Part shown: positions 34,127 through 41,753 of the stretch, piece after piece | Position numbering within the stretch: the first letter of the stretch is position 1 | How the letters are laid out: the number at the start of each line of letters is the position of its first letter | Source of the DNA: an uncultured Spirochaetaceae bacterium | GTDB lineage: Bacteria; Spirochaetota; Spirochaetia; Treponematales; Treponemataceae | DNA: 44,149 nt | Assembly (NCBI GenBank): GCA_902792795.1 | Contig: CADBBB010000018.1 | Coordinates: 1-44,149, forward strand | Reading direction: 5' to 3' | Notes under the pieces: generated by a model | What the model was told of the DNA's origin: nothing | Seen by the model: only the letters and a program-made list of their open reading frames with translations | Databases searched by the model: none | Program-made: the position numbers and the translations under genes

Positions 34127-35218
34127 TTAGTCCTCAAACAAGAGCGCGTCTTTTTGGCTTTCAACAGGGCCAGCGGCCTTTGCCACGCGGCCAATCTTGT
34201 ATGCCTTCATGTCCGGGATTCCGGGCGTTGAATATTTGTCGGCGTTCTTGTTGAACATTTCGATTATTTTGTCCGCGTCTTTGTTGGCCACGGCAAGGAC
34301 AAAGCCGATTCCCATGTTGAATGTGTTGTAAACTTTTTCAACGTCGGCGCCGCGCCTTATAAGCTCGCCAAAGACCGGCGGGATATCCCAAGAGCCGCGG
34401 TTGATTACGGATATCAACTGTTTTTTTCCGTCCTCGGCTTTGGGGTACATTCGGGGAATGTTTTCGTAAAAGCCGCCGCCGGTGACATGAACCATTCCGT
34501 GAACGCTCTTGCGGTATTTTTTGAGAACCTGCATTACAGGCTTTACGTAAATGCGCGTCGGCGTGAGCAAGACTTCGCCGATTGTCTTTCCTGTTTCCTT
34601 TCCGTTCAATACAAAAGGCTCGTTAAAATCTGGAACCAATTTGCGCACAAGGGAAAAGCCGTTTGAGTGGACGCCGGTGGAAGAAAGGCCGACCAAAACA
34701 TCGCCTTCTTTAATCGCCTTTCCCGTAATCATTTCCGACTTTTCGCCGACGCCCACGCCAAAACCGGCAAGGTCGTATTTTCCAACATCGTAAAAGCCGG
34801 GCATTTCGGCGGTCTCGCCTCCAAGCAAGGCGCAGCCGGTTTGCAAGCAGCCTTCCGCCACGCCCTTTACAAGTTCGGCGGCGACAGGGGCTTCCAACTT
34901 TCCGCAGGCAACGTAATCCAAGAAGAACAAGGTTTGCACGCCCGAGCACAAAATGTCGTTGACGCTCATCGCCACGCAATCGATACCGACCGTGTCGTAT
35001 TTTTTCATTTGAAAGGCCACGTCAAGCTTTGTGCCAACGCCGTCGGTGCCGCTGACCATAACGGGATTTTTTATTCCTTTGGGAACGGAGAACATTCCGT
35101 TAAAGCTTCCCAAGTCGCTAAGCAAGCCGGGAATGGCGGTTTTTTTCGCGTATTTTTTATACTCGCTTACCGCGCGGTATCCTTCCTCAACGTCAACGCC
35201 AGATTGTTTGTAATCCAT
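34127..35218 (-). CDS. purM: Phosphoribosylformylglycinamidine cyclo-ligase (AIR synthetase)
   Basis: 363 residues. YKQSGVDVEEGYRAV at the start, VMVSGTDGVGTKLDVAFQM, DCVAMSVNDILCSGVQTLFFLDYVACGKL, GCALLGGETAEMPGFYDVGKYDLAGF, GLSSTGVHSNGFSLVRKL and HVTGGGFYENIPRM are all PurM landmarks. Closes the imidazole ring in purine synthesis with ATP. 33 nt separate it from purF; AGGAGAAC stands before the ATG. Confidence 0.95.
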   Translation of the reverse strand: MDYKQSGVDVEEGYRAVSEYKKYAKKTAIPGLLSDLGSFNGMFSVPKGIKNPVMVSGTDGVGTKLDVAFQMKKYDTVGIDCVAMSVNDILCSGVQTLFFLDYVACGKLEAPVAAELVKGVAEGCLQTGCALLGGETAEMPGFYDVGKYDLAGFGVGVGEKSEMITGKAIKEGDVLVGLSSTGVHSNGFSLVRKLVPDFNEPFVLNGKETGKTIGEVLLTPTRIYVKPVMQVLKKYRKSVHGMVHVTGGGFYENIPRMYPKAEDGKKQLISVINRGSWDIPPVFGELIRRGADVEKVYNTFNMGIGFVLAVANKDADKIIEMFNKNADKYSTPGIPDMKAYKIGRVAKAAGPVESQKDALLFED

Positions 35219-35251
35219 ATTGTTCTCCTATCAACACCGCTATCCGCGCGG

Positions 35252-36694
35252 CTAGTTTATCTTTTTTCCGTTCAACTCGCCGGGAACGCTCATCGGATAT
35301 TCGCCGGTAAAACAGCCCTTGCAGTAGCCGAAGTTTTCGGGACTGCACGAGCGCAAGGCCTCCAACATTCCTTCCACAGAAATGAAGGCGAGCGAGTCCG
35401 CGCCGATTTCCTTTCTGATTTCCTCAACGTCGTGCGCGCTTGAGATGAGCTCGGCGCGGCTTGGCGTGTCGATTCCAAAGTAGCAGGGAAATTTTACCGG
35501 CGGGCTTGAAACCCTAAAGTGGACTTCCTTGGCGCCCGCGCGGCGCAAAATTTGAATCAAGCGGCGGCTTGTGGTTCCGCGAACGATCGAGTCGTCGATG
35601 ACCACAACGCTCTTTCCGTCAAGCTCGGACTTGAGCGCGTTGAGCTTTACGTAAACCATGTTCTCGCGCTCTTTTTGCGTCGGCGCGATGAAAGTGCGGC
35701 CGATGTACTTGTTTTTTACAATCGCGTTTGAATAGGGAATGCCCGCCGCGCGCGCGTAACCTATCGCGGCGCCCAAACCGCTGTCGGGAACGCCCACAAC
35801 GATGTCGGCGTCAACCGGGCTTTCTTTGGCGAGCGTCGCGCCCATTCTATGCCGCGCCTCTTCGATTGAAATTCCGTCCATGACGGAATCAGGGCGCGAA
35901 AAGTAAACGTATTCAAAAATGCAAGAGCGCTTGGAAGTCTTTTCTCCAAACTCGAACGAAAGGACTCCGTCGTCGTTTATGATTACGATTTCACCCGGAA
36001 GAATGTCGCGCACAAAAGTTCCGTTGACCGCGTCAATCGCGCAAGACTCGCTGGACAAAATCCAGCCGTTCTCAAGCTTGCCCAAGCAAAGGGGCCGGAT
36101 GCCGTTGGGGTCGCGCGCGCCGACCAAACCGTTTTCGGTCAAGACGCAAAGCGCGAAGGAGCCCTTTATCATTTGGATTGTGTCGGTGAGAGCGCGCTCA
36201 AGGCCTTTTTTGTAGCTCTTGGCGATGAGCTTTACAATCACTTCCGTGTCGCTGGATGAGTTGAAAGTGCTTCCAGTTTCCTCAAGCATTTCGCGAAGCT
36301 GCTCGTAATTGACAAGCTGGCCGTTGTGCGCGACCGCTACGCTTCCCAACTTCATTTGGCTTACCATCGGCTGCGCGTTCTCCACGCCTTTTCCGCCCGC
36401 GGTGGAATAGCGCACGTGGCCTACCGCCGCGTAGCCCGAAAGATTTTTTATGTCGTCCTGGCTAAAAATGTCTCCGACAAGGCCAACGTCTTTTTTTACC
36501 TTGATTTCAGCTCCGTCGTAGACAGCGATTCCGGCGGATTCCTGTCCGCGGTGCTGCAAGGAATACAAGCCGTAGTAGCAGTAAGAGGCCGCGTCTTGCG
36601 GAAGTCTTCCGTCTTGCGCCTTGTTCAAGTAAACGCCGTAAACGCCGCATTCGTCACGCAGCTTGTCGTCAAAGTTCTCTTCCATTTGAATCAT
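35252..36694 (-). CDS. purF: Amidophosphoribosyltransferase
   Basis: 480 residues. N-terminal Ntn glutaminase: DECGVYGVYL (Cys after a propeptide of about 13 residues, as in enzymes with a processed N-terminus), LYSLQHRGQESAGIAV, GHVRYSTAGG. C-terminal phosphoribosyltransferase: VVVIDDSIVRGTTSRRLIQIL, the PRPP loop. The late CYFGIDTPSRAELIS and the Cys-rich C-terminus (YCKGCF) fit the Fe-S-containing B. subtilis type. Commits PRPP to purine synthesis. ATG 36694 overlaps the purE stop (ATGA); a second ATG three codons later is possible. Confidence 0.95.
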   Translation of the reverse strand: MIQMEENFDDKLRDECGVYGVYLNKAQDGRLPQDAASYCYYGLYSLQHRGQESAGIAVYDGAEIKVKKDVGLVGDIFSQDDIKNLSGYAAVGHVRYSTAGGKGVENAQPMVSQMKLGSVAVAHNGQLVNYEQLREMLEETGSTFNSSSDTEVIVKLIAKSYKKGLERALTDTIQMIKGSFALCVLTENGLVGARDPNGIRPLCLGKLENGWILSSESCAIDAVNGTFVRDILPGEIVIINDDGVLSFEFGEKTSKRSCIFEYVYFSRPDSVMDGISIEEARHRMGATLAKESPVDADIVVGVPDSGLGAAIGYARAAGIPYSNAIVKNKYIGRTFIAPTQKERENMVYVKLNALKSELDGKSVVVIDDSIVRGTTSRRLIQILRRAGAKEVHFRVSSPPVKFPCYFGIDTPSRAELISSAHDVEEIRKEIGADSLAFISVEGMLEALRSCSPENFGYCKGCFTGEYPMSVPGELNGKKIN

Positions 36695-37182
36695 AGTTCG
36701 ATGTCCTTGTTGGCTTGCGCGTCGGCGGCCAATTTTTTTCTAAAGGCCAAAAGCTTCTCTTTTAGTTCAGGATATTTTATTGAAAGAATTTGAACGGCCA
36801 AATAAGCGGCGTTCTTTGCGTTTCCGATTCCGACTGTGGCCACTGGAATTTGCGGGGGCATTTGAACGACAGAAAGAAGCGCGTCCATTCCGCCCAAACC
36901 GTTGGACTTGTCCGACACGCACTCAAGCGGCACTCCGATTACGGGAAGCGTCGTCATTCCAGCGATGACGCCTGGAAGTGCCGCCGCCAATCCCGCCCCG
37001 GCGATGATCGCTTCAAAGCCGTCGGCCTCAACTTGGCTCACGGTCGAGCGCAAAAGCTCGCCGGCCCTGTGCGCGGAAATAACAAAAGCCTTGTATTCAA
37101 CGCCAAATTCTTTCAATACGGCGGCGGCTTTTTTCATTGTTTCAGTGTCGGATTTTGACCCAAAAAAGATAGCGACTTTCAT
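36691..37182 (-). CDS. purE: N5-carboxyaminoimidazole ribonucleotide mutase / AIR carboxylase PurE
   Basis: 163 residues. IFFGSKSDTETMKKAAAVLKEFGVEYKAFVISAHRAGELL (S.SD and the SAHR active-site His), IIAGAGLAAALPGVIAGMTTLPVIGVPL, and GLGGMDALLSVVQMPPQIPVATVGIGNAKNAAYLA. No purK follows; FVISAHRAGELL rather than the SAHRTP of class I suggests the CO2-using class II PurE, common in spirochaetes. First gene of the purEFMN operon. Confidence 0.93.
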   Translation of the reverse strand: MKVAIFFGSKSDTETMKKAAAVLKEFGVEYKAFVISAHRAGELLRSTVSQVEADGFEAIIAGAGLAAALPGVIAGMTTLPVIGVPLECVSDKSNGLGGMDALLSVVQMPPQIPVATVGIGNAKNAAYLAVQILSIKYPELKEKLLAFRKKLAADAQANKDIEL

Positions 37183-37188
37183 AAAAGG

Positions 37189-37217
37189 ATATTATCAGAT
37201 TTGGACTTTAAAATCAA
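37189..37217 (-). promoter_or_regulatory. Promoter of the purE operon
   Basis: Minus strand TTGATT, 17 nt, TAATAT; the hexamer ends 6 nt before ATG 37182. No purine riboswitch or PurR-like box seen in the 47 nt before it. Confidence 0.6.
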
Positions 37218-37229
37218 GTACAACCGTTT

Positions 37230-38012
37230 TTACAAATACTTTTTTACGGAGTTGGCCCAAAACTTCACCGAAAAGTCGTTGGATGTGTGGCGCTGGAGCC
37301 AGGCGACCACGCGGACGGCAAAGCGGTAAATGGAAAGAGGCTTTCCCCGGCGCGCGTCTTTTATCGCTTTTTCGGCCACCTTGTCGGCTGTGACGATCAG
37401 CGGGAACTTTACCTTGCGGCCGTTGAGGCTTTCCGGCAAAAGCGCGGTTTGAATCCAGCCCGGGCAAACGGCGGTCACGACAATTCCCGACTCGCGCAGC
37501 TCTTCGCCAAGAGCGCGGGTGTAGCTGTAAACAAAGGCCTTTGTGGCCGCGTAAAGGTTCATGTAAGGAAGCGGGCAAAAGGCGGACTGCGAGGCGACGT
37601 TCACAAGATGGTCGCCAGTCTTCATGTAAGGAATGCAAATGTTGCAGATAGAAGCGATAGCCGTACAGTGAGTTGTTACGCTCACGGAAATTTCTTGCGT
37701 CGTAAAATCCTTCGACGCGCCAAAGCGGCCGGCGCCCGCGTTGTTGACAAGCCAGCGGATTTGAAGCGCGGACTTTTTTTCTTCCGCCTTTAGTTTGTCG
37801 CTGAGTTTTGAAAATGATTTTACGTCGGACAAGTCCATTTGCAGCGGAACAATCTTGGCGCCAAACTCGGACTTAAGGCCCTCAAGTTTTTCCACGTTGC
37901 GGCCAATCGCCCACAGTTCGTCAACGTCGTCAATGAGCTGCCGGACAAACTCTTTTCCAAGTCCGCCCGCCGCTCCAGTAATAATCGCGATTTGCCTTGC
38001 GCTGCCGCTCAT
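37230..38012 (-). CDS. Short-chain dehydrogenase/reductase
   Basis: 260 residues from ATG 38012 (MSGSARQIAIITGAAGGLGKEF), with GGGGGA upstream; a frame extending to 38045 has no ribosome site. TGAAGGLG nucleotide site, DMS-like LQMDLSDV, NNAGAGRFG (NNAG), S..A..P and YMNLYAATKAFVYSYTRALGEEL (Y...K catalytic pair, with Ser replaced in part: SQSAF precedes), and CPGWIQTALL. Classical NAD(P)H oxidoreductase of the DltE/YqjQ type; substrate unknown. Confidence 0.88.
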   Translation of the reverse strand: MSGSARQIAIITGAAGGLGKEFVRQLIDDVDELWAIGRNVEKLEGLKSEFGAKIVPLQMDLSDVKSFSKLSDKLKAEEKKSALQIRWLVNNAGAGRFGASKDFTTQEISVSVTTHCTAIASICNICIPYMKTGDHLVNVASQSAFCPLPYMNLYAATKAFVYSYTRALGEELRESGIVVTAVCPGWIQTALLPESLNGRKVKFPLIVTADKVAEKAIKDARRGKPLSIYRFAVRVVAWLQRHTSNDFSVKFWANSVKKYL

Positions 38013-38052
38013 TTTATTTCCCCCGCCACTTTTTTGATATAGCAATTATTCT

Positions 38053-38081
38053 ATTATAGCGCATATTGCGTAAAATGTCAC
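38053..38081 (-). promoter_or_regulatory. Promoter of the SDR gene
   Basis: Minus strand GTGACA, 17 nt, TATAAT, 40 nt before ATG 38012. Confidence 0.6.
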
Positions 38082-38192
38082 GCTTTTTTTGATGTTGTCG
38101 ATAAAAACCAAGTGTATAGCGGAATTTCGAGAAAAAAAGTCAAATATTTTTCAATTTATTTAAAAACAAGGAATTTTTTTAAATAAAATTTA

Positions 38193-38198
38193 TATGAT
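38193..38198 (+). promoter_or_regulatory. -10 hexamer of the small toxin mRNA
   Basis: TATGAT placed so that transcription would begin at about 38205, the first base of the left inverted repeat. The -35 region is AT-rich and does not match well, so a weak promoter is expected. Confidence 0.45.
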
Positions 38199-38265
38199 AT
38201 ATGATGGAACGCCACAGTGTGGGCTAGGCTGCCTCTTAATCTTATGATTCGGAGGACCGCTCGAC

Positions 38266-38343
38266 ATGAATAAGTACGAACGAGCGATGCTTGTCATCGC
38301 GATTTTGTCTTTGCTTGTTGAAGCGCTGAACCTTTTCAAGTAA
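38266..38343 (+). CDS. 25-residue hydrophobic peptide, candidate type I toxin
   Basis: MNKYERAMLVIAILSLLVEALNLFK split as a charged N-terminus (NKYER), one hydrophobic helix of about 17 residues and a terminal Lys. GGAGGA lies 9 nt before ATG. The size, single membrane helix and locus structure resemble small membrane toxins of the TxpA/BsrG/Fst and putative holin-like groups. Downstream is a terminator shared with a converging strong promoter that would make an RNA overlapping the mRNA 3' end, as in TxpA-RatA. Toxicity is inferred, not shown. Confidence 0.6.
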   Translation: MNKYERAMLVIAILSLLVEALNLFK

Positions 38344-38358
38344 TTGAATCGGCAAAGG

Positions 38359-38397
38359 AAAAGCCAGCCCGAGTAGCAGTCTCGAACTGGCTTTTTT
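38359..38397 (+). terminator. Bidirectional terminator of the toxin locus
   Basis: AAAAGCCAG, 19 nt interior with GAG/CTC pairing, CTGGCTTTTTT. T6 on the plus strand; the minus strand reads TTTTCCTTT, weaker. Confidence 0.8.
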
Positions 38398-38442
38398 AAC
38401 AAAAGCACAAAGAGGCAGCCGCCGCTGTGGCGTTCCGCTCTT
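38360..38442 (-). ncRNA. Predicted antisense RNA (candidate antitoxin)
   Basis: About 80 nt from a consensus promoter (38449-38477) through the right inverted-repeat arm to the shared terminator. It is complementary to the last ~40 nt of the toxin mRNA. Its 5' end carries the same sense sequence as the toxin mRNA 5' end (GGAACGCCACAG..GCTGCCTCTT), so the two RNAs look alike at the start and are complementary at the end. Confidence 0.55.
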
Positions 38443-38448
38443 GCTTTA

Positions 38449-38477
38449 AATATACACTCGGTTGGCGGAATTGTCAA
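38449..38477 (-). promoter_or_regulatory. Strong antisense promoter
   Basis: Minus strand TTGACA (6/6), 17 nt, TATATT. The LysR gene stop is 17 nt upstream, and no coding gene follows in this direction before 38012. Confidence 0.75.
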
Positions 38478-38494
38478 GGGATTCCGCTCGCAGC

Positions 38495-39376
38495 CTACTC
38501 CTCCTCCATCACCATTTTTTCCAGGGCCTCGATTGGGGCGCCGATGCGCTTGTCCTTGCAGACGATAAGCTGGGAATAAATCTCAAAGTCGGCGCCCTTC
38601 CAAGCAAGGCGCTTTAGTTTCTTTGCCTTGATTTCGGCGCGGGCGGCCATCTCGGGCATAAAGGCCACGCCCAGCTGGTTGATGGCGAATTGCTTCAAGA
38701 CTTCCTTGCTGCTGGTTTCAAGCGCCACGCGGGGCGCGATTCCGCTCCGTTTTAGGTCTTCCAAAAGCATGTACCTAAAGTTGCAGTTGTGCCCTGTAAG
38801 CAAAAGCGGAACGTCCGCAAGGTCTTTTTCGGTTACGCTCGCCTTCTTTGCAAGCGGATGGTTGGGGTTGGCGAAAAAGGCAAGCTCTTCGCGCTTTTTT
38901 TGCAAAAGCAAAAGGCCTTCCTCTTCAATAATCGGGTTTAGCGTGTAAACCAAATCCAAGGCGCCGTTTTTTAGCATTTGCGGAAAAGTGTCGTGGTTTA
39001 TGAACGAAATTTGTATGTCAACCTTGGGGTACTTTTTGCGGTACTTTAAAAGAATTTTGGGAAGCAGGTCGTAGCACATCGACTCGGAAACGCCAAGCTT
39101 TATGATTCCGCAAGGCTCCTTTGACGGCGGAACTTCCAAAAAAATCTCGCGCTTTAGCTGGAGCATTTTTTCGGCGTAGCCGCAAAGCTTTTGGCCTTCC
39201 GCGGTAAGAACGATGGACTTTCCAAGCCGCTCGAACAAGAGGCAGCCCAGTTCGTCTTCCAGGCCCTTTATTTGCGCCGTGACGGTTGACTGCGCGTAGC
39301 CCAAAATGTTTCCCGCCGTCGTGAAGTTTTTTGTCTCCGCAATCTTCAAAAACGTTTCCAATTGGAAAATGTTCAT
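38495..39376 (-). CDS. LysR-family transcriptional regulator
   Basis: 293 residues with AGGAGG before ATG. Helix-turn-helix FLKIAETKNFTTAGNILGYAQSTVTAQIKGLEDELGCLLFERLGK is canonical; the effector domain follows (IIKLGVSESMCYDLLPKILLKYRKKYPKVDIQISF). CysB/CynR-like size. It is divergent from the ABC exporter remnant, the usual position of a LysR target, but that target has lost its 5' end. Confidence 0.93.
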   Translation of the reverse strand: MNIFQLETFLKIAETKNFTTAGNILGYAQSTVTAQIKGLEDELGCLLFERLGKSIVLTAEGQKLCGYAEKMLQLKREIFLEVPPSKEPCGIIKLGVSESMCYDLLPKILLKYRKKYPKVDIQISFINHDTFPQMLKNGALDLVYTLNPIIEEEGLLLLQKKREELAFFANPNHPLAKKASVTEKDLADVPLLLTGHNCNFRYMLLEDLKRSGIAPRVALETSSKEVLKQFAINQLGVAFMPEMAARAEIKAKKLKRLAWKGADFEIYSQLIVCKDKRIGAPIEALEKMVMEEE

Positions 39377-39394
39377 ATCCGCCTCCTTTACAGT

Positions 39395-39409
39395 ATCGAT
39401 ATTTTCGAT
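39395..39409. promoter_or_regulatory. Candidate LysR box (T-N11-A)
   Basis: ATCGA-TATTT-TCGAT, a perfect inverted repeat with T-N11-A spacing, 19 nt before the LysR start. Position suits autorepression. Confidence 0.55.
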
Positions 39410-39462
39410 TATTCCTATCTAAACAATTCATTTTACTAATCGTTTATTTTTCGCTATTATAC

Positions 39463-40101
39463 AGCGCCGGAAAATCCACGACGATAAAAATGCTCACCGG
39501 CATTCTCACGCCCGACGGCGGAAGCGTCAGCATTAACGGCTTGGCCTACCCCAAGGACCGCAAAAAGATAATGCTAAAAATCGGAACGGTGTTCGGCCAA
39601 AAAAGCGTTTTGTGCTGGGACATTCCGGTATTGGACACGCTAAAGCTCTTTAAGGACATGTACGGCGTTCCCGACGCGGACTACAAGCGCAACATGGAAA
39701 TGTTCACAGACATTCTTGGCCTGGACGAATTCATAGGCCAGCCGCCGCGCCTTTTGAGCCTTGGACAAAGAATGAAGGCCGACCTTGCCGCCTCGCTCCT
39801 CCACAACCCGGAGATTTTGTTCTTGGACGAACCGACAATCGGAATCGACGTTCTTTCCAAGGAACGAATCCGAAACTTTATTTTGCAAGTCAACAAGGAG
39901 CGAAAGACGACCGTCATTTTGACAACCCACGACGTTTCGGACATAGAGACGCTCTGCGAAAAAATGATGGTAATCGACAAGGGCGTTTTGCTTTACGACG
40001 GAAACTTGACGGAACTCAAGGCGCTGTACAAGACGACGGACCTTGAGGAAATCATCAAGCGGATTTATCTGGAGGGAATGAAAAATGCGCAAGTATCTTG
40101 A
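39463..40101 (+). pseudogene. ABC exporter ATPase lacking its 5' end and Walker A glycines
   Basis: Homology begins in the middle of Walker A: AGKSTTIKMLTGILTPDGG, with YS in front of AGKS instead of GPNG. The first ~40 residues of the family are absent. The remainder is sound: FGQKSVLCWDIP (Q-loop), LLSLGQRMKADLAASLLHNPEILFLDEPTIGID (signature, here LSLGQ, and Walker B), TTHD switch His. Upstream frames hold only the LysR start and its 86 nt control region. The frame stays open upstream and a first ATG lies at 39490 without a ribosome site. Either a deletion fused LysR's promoter region to the truncated gene, or an assembly join is wrong here. Confidence 0.8.
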
Positions 40102-40876
40102 TTACATAATAATTGGAATAAAGGAGCGCGTCGCATACAAGAGCTCGATTTGGGCGGGCTTTTTGTCAAAGGTCGTCTACCTTTACATGCAGTATTGCTT
40201 GTGGTCCGCGCTCTTTATGTCGCAGGCAAAAGTTCCGCTCGCGATGACAAAGGAAGGAACCTTGCGCTACGTGATTGTCGCCACGATCATCTCCAGCTTT
40301 ATGGAATGCGACGCGATTTTGTGGATAAACGAACAAATCCACACGGGCGACATTGCCGTTCAGCTTATAAAGCCGATAAACTTTAACGCGCTTGTGTTCG
40401 CCAAGCACGTCGGAGCGAGCGCGGTCCGATTTTTATCTTGCTGCCTTCCGCTTGCGATTGCCGCCGCGCTCTTTTTTAGGATGCCGCTTGTTTGCGCGGA
40501 ACAGCTTCCCTTTGCGGCCGCGTCGGTTTTGCTTTCGTACGCGATACAATTTTTGTATTCGCTTGTCATCGGCTTGATGGCCTTTTGGCTTATCATCACT
40601 TGGCCGCTCAACATGTTGATGGGAGCGTTTTACAAATTGCTTTCGGGCTCGTGGATTCCATGCGCGATGTTCCCGGATTTTCTAAAAACGCTCAACGCTT
40701 TTTTGCCATTCCGAGCGATGTACGAAATTCCCGTTACGATAATAACAAGCCCGATGGACGCAAAGACGATTTACGCAAAACTGGCCGTGCAGATTTTTTG
40801 GCTTTTGATTTTGTTCGGCCTTACAAAAATAACTTGGGCGGTCGGAACAAAGAAACTTGTCGTACAGGGAGGATAA
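40085..40876 (+). CDS. ABC-2-type permease (DUF990-like), subunit 1
   Basis: 263 residues, six predicted transmembrane helices; GGAGGG 7 nt before ATG, start overlapping the ATPase end by 17 nt. The order ATPase-permease-permease with ~265-residue permeases is that of the ABC2_membrane_6 exporters. KVVYLYMQYCLWSALFMSQA and NEQIHTGDIAVQLIKPINF (R/T-G-D-I...L..P) are shared with subunit 2 (GELVRTGKFDLYLTRPINP). Substrate unknown. Whether it works without an intact ATPase is doubtful unless another ATPase serves it. Confidence 0.82.
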   Translation: MRKYLDYIIIGIKERVAYKSSIWAGFLSKVVYLYMQYCLWSALFMSQAKVPLAMTKEGTLRYVIVATIISSFMECDAILWINEQIHTGDIAVQLIKPINFNALVFAKHVGASAVRFLSCCLPLAIAAALFFRMPLVCAEQLPFAAASVLLSYAIQFLYSLVIGLMAFWLIITWPLNMLMGAFYKLLSGSWIPCAMFPDFLKTLNAFLPFRAMYEIPVTIITSPMDAKTIYAKLAVQIFWLLILFGLTKITWAVGTKKLVVQGG

Positions 40877-40927
40877 GTTAAAAGCCGCAAGCGTCTTTTA
40901 ACTTGTCAAGTTTCCTGCGGAAACTTG
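40875..40927. repeat. Twin hairpins between the two permease genes
   Basis: AAGTTAAAAG/CTTTTAACTT (40875-40904, 10 bp) and CAAGTTTCC/GGAAACTTG (40907-40927, 9 bp, loop TGC). The first begins in the permease-1 stop codon. The junction AACTTGTCAAGTT is itself nearly palindromic, as in the pair at 5635-5696 (AACTCGACAAGTT). Confidence 0.75.
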
Positions 40928-40949
40928 CGAGGCATTAAAGGAGGAAGTG

Positions 40950-41753
40950 ATGAGATTGTTTAACATGTACCGGCATTTTGTCGCGATATACGTAAAGGGA
41001 AAGATGGCCTACCATTGCGCGCTCTTGTTCGAGATGGTGGCGAACATAATTTTGATCGGCGTCTACATCGCGGGCTTTATGGTAATCTTCCACAACTTTG
41101 ACGGAATAGCGGGTTGGAGCCGCGACGAAGTTTTGTTCATGTTCACGACCAGCTGGCTTACCTACAGCCTCAGCTGCTTTTTGTTTTGGAAGCCGATGAA
41201 GCAAATGGGAGAGCTTGTCCGCACGGGAAAGTTTGACTTGTACTTGACGCGGCCGATCAATCCGCTTTTGTACTTGATCTTGCAGCAGTTTGAGTACACC
41301 TTTCTTCCGCGACTGGGCTTCGCCGCCTTTTTTTGGATTTACAGCATGAGGCAACTGAACATAAGCTGGACAGCCGCGTCGCTATTGTTTTACGCGCTCA
41401 ACATGGCCAGCGCCCTTGTGATATTCAGCGCGATCACCATTTTTACGGGAACGATAAGCTTTTGGGCGATTAAGAGCGAAGAAATAGTTTCGCTTTTGAC
41501 CAACAACAATTACGGCCTAAAAAACTACACCGACTACCCGCTTGGAATTTATTCCAAGGGAATGCAAACGCTTTTGACCTTTGTCGTGCCCTACGCCTTT
41601 ACGGGCTTTTACCCGGTCGCGCTGCTTTTGCAGAAGGACGCGCCATTCCCGGCCTTGCGCTTCGCCGCTCCCCTTGTCGCGTTAATCGCGGGAACGGCTT
41701 CTTGCGCTTTTTGGAAAAATGGCTTAAAACATTATGGGAGCGCAGGCGCGTAA
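40950..41753 (+). CDS. ABC-2-type permease (DUF990-like), subunit 2
   Basis: 267 residues from ATG 40950 (AGGAGGAAGTG before it; a GTG one codon earlier is less well spaced). Six transmembrane helices. RTGKFDLYLTRPINPLLYLIL and DYPLGIYSKGMQTLLTFVVPYAFTGFYPVALLL are typical of the second DUF990-type permease. Partner of subunit 1. Its TAA stop starts the next inverted-repeat element. Confidence 0.82.
   Translation: MRLFNMYRHFVAIYVKGKMAYHCALLFEMVANIILIGVYIAGFMVIFHNFDGIAGWSRDEVLFMFTTSWLTYSLSCFLFWKPMKQMGELVRTGKFDLYLTRPINPLLYLILQQFEYTFLPRLGFAAFFWIYSMRQLNISWTAASLLFYALNMASALVIFSAITIFTGTISFWAIKSEEIVSLLTNNNYGLKNYTDYPLGIYSKGMQTLLTFVVPYAFTGFYPVALLLQKDAPFPALRFAAPLVALIAGTASCAFWKNGLKHYGSAGA

Larger units (their letters stand above)
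38206..38436. repeat. Long inverted repeats bounding the toxin-antitoxin cassette
   Basis: Left arm GGAACGCCACAG (38206-38217) and GCTGCCTCTT (38228-38237); right arm AAGAGGCAGC (38410-38419) and CTGTGGCGTTCC (38425-38436). The two pairs match perfectly, with unpaired bases between them (10 on the left, 5 on the right). A transcript running through would close into one long stem. Confidence 0.85.

Noticed and set aside
36695..37230. Purine riboswitch upstream of purE
   Set aside because: Predicted start of transcription is at the ATG; there is no room for an aptamer.
38206..38436. Insertion sequence or MITE proper
   Set aside because: No target-site duplication is visible and the repeat arms make sense as RNA structure; kept only as an alternative in the finding.
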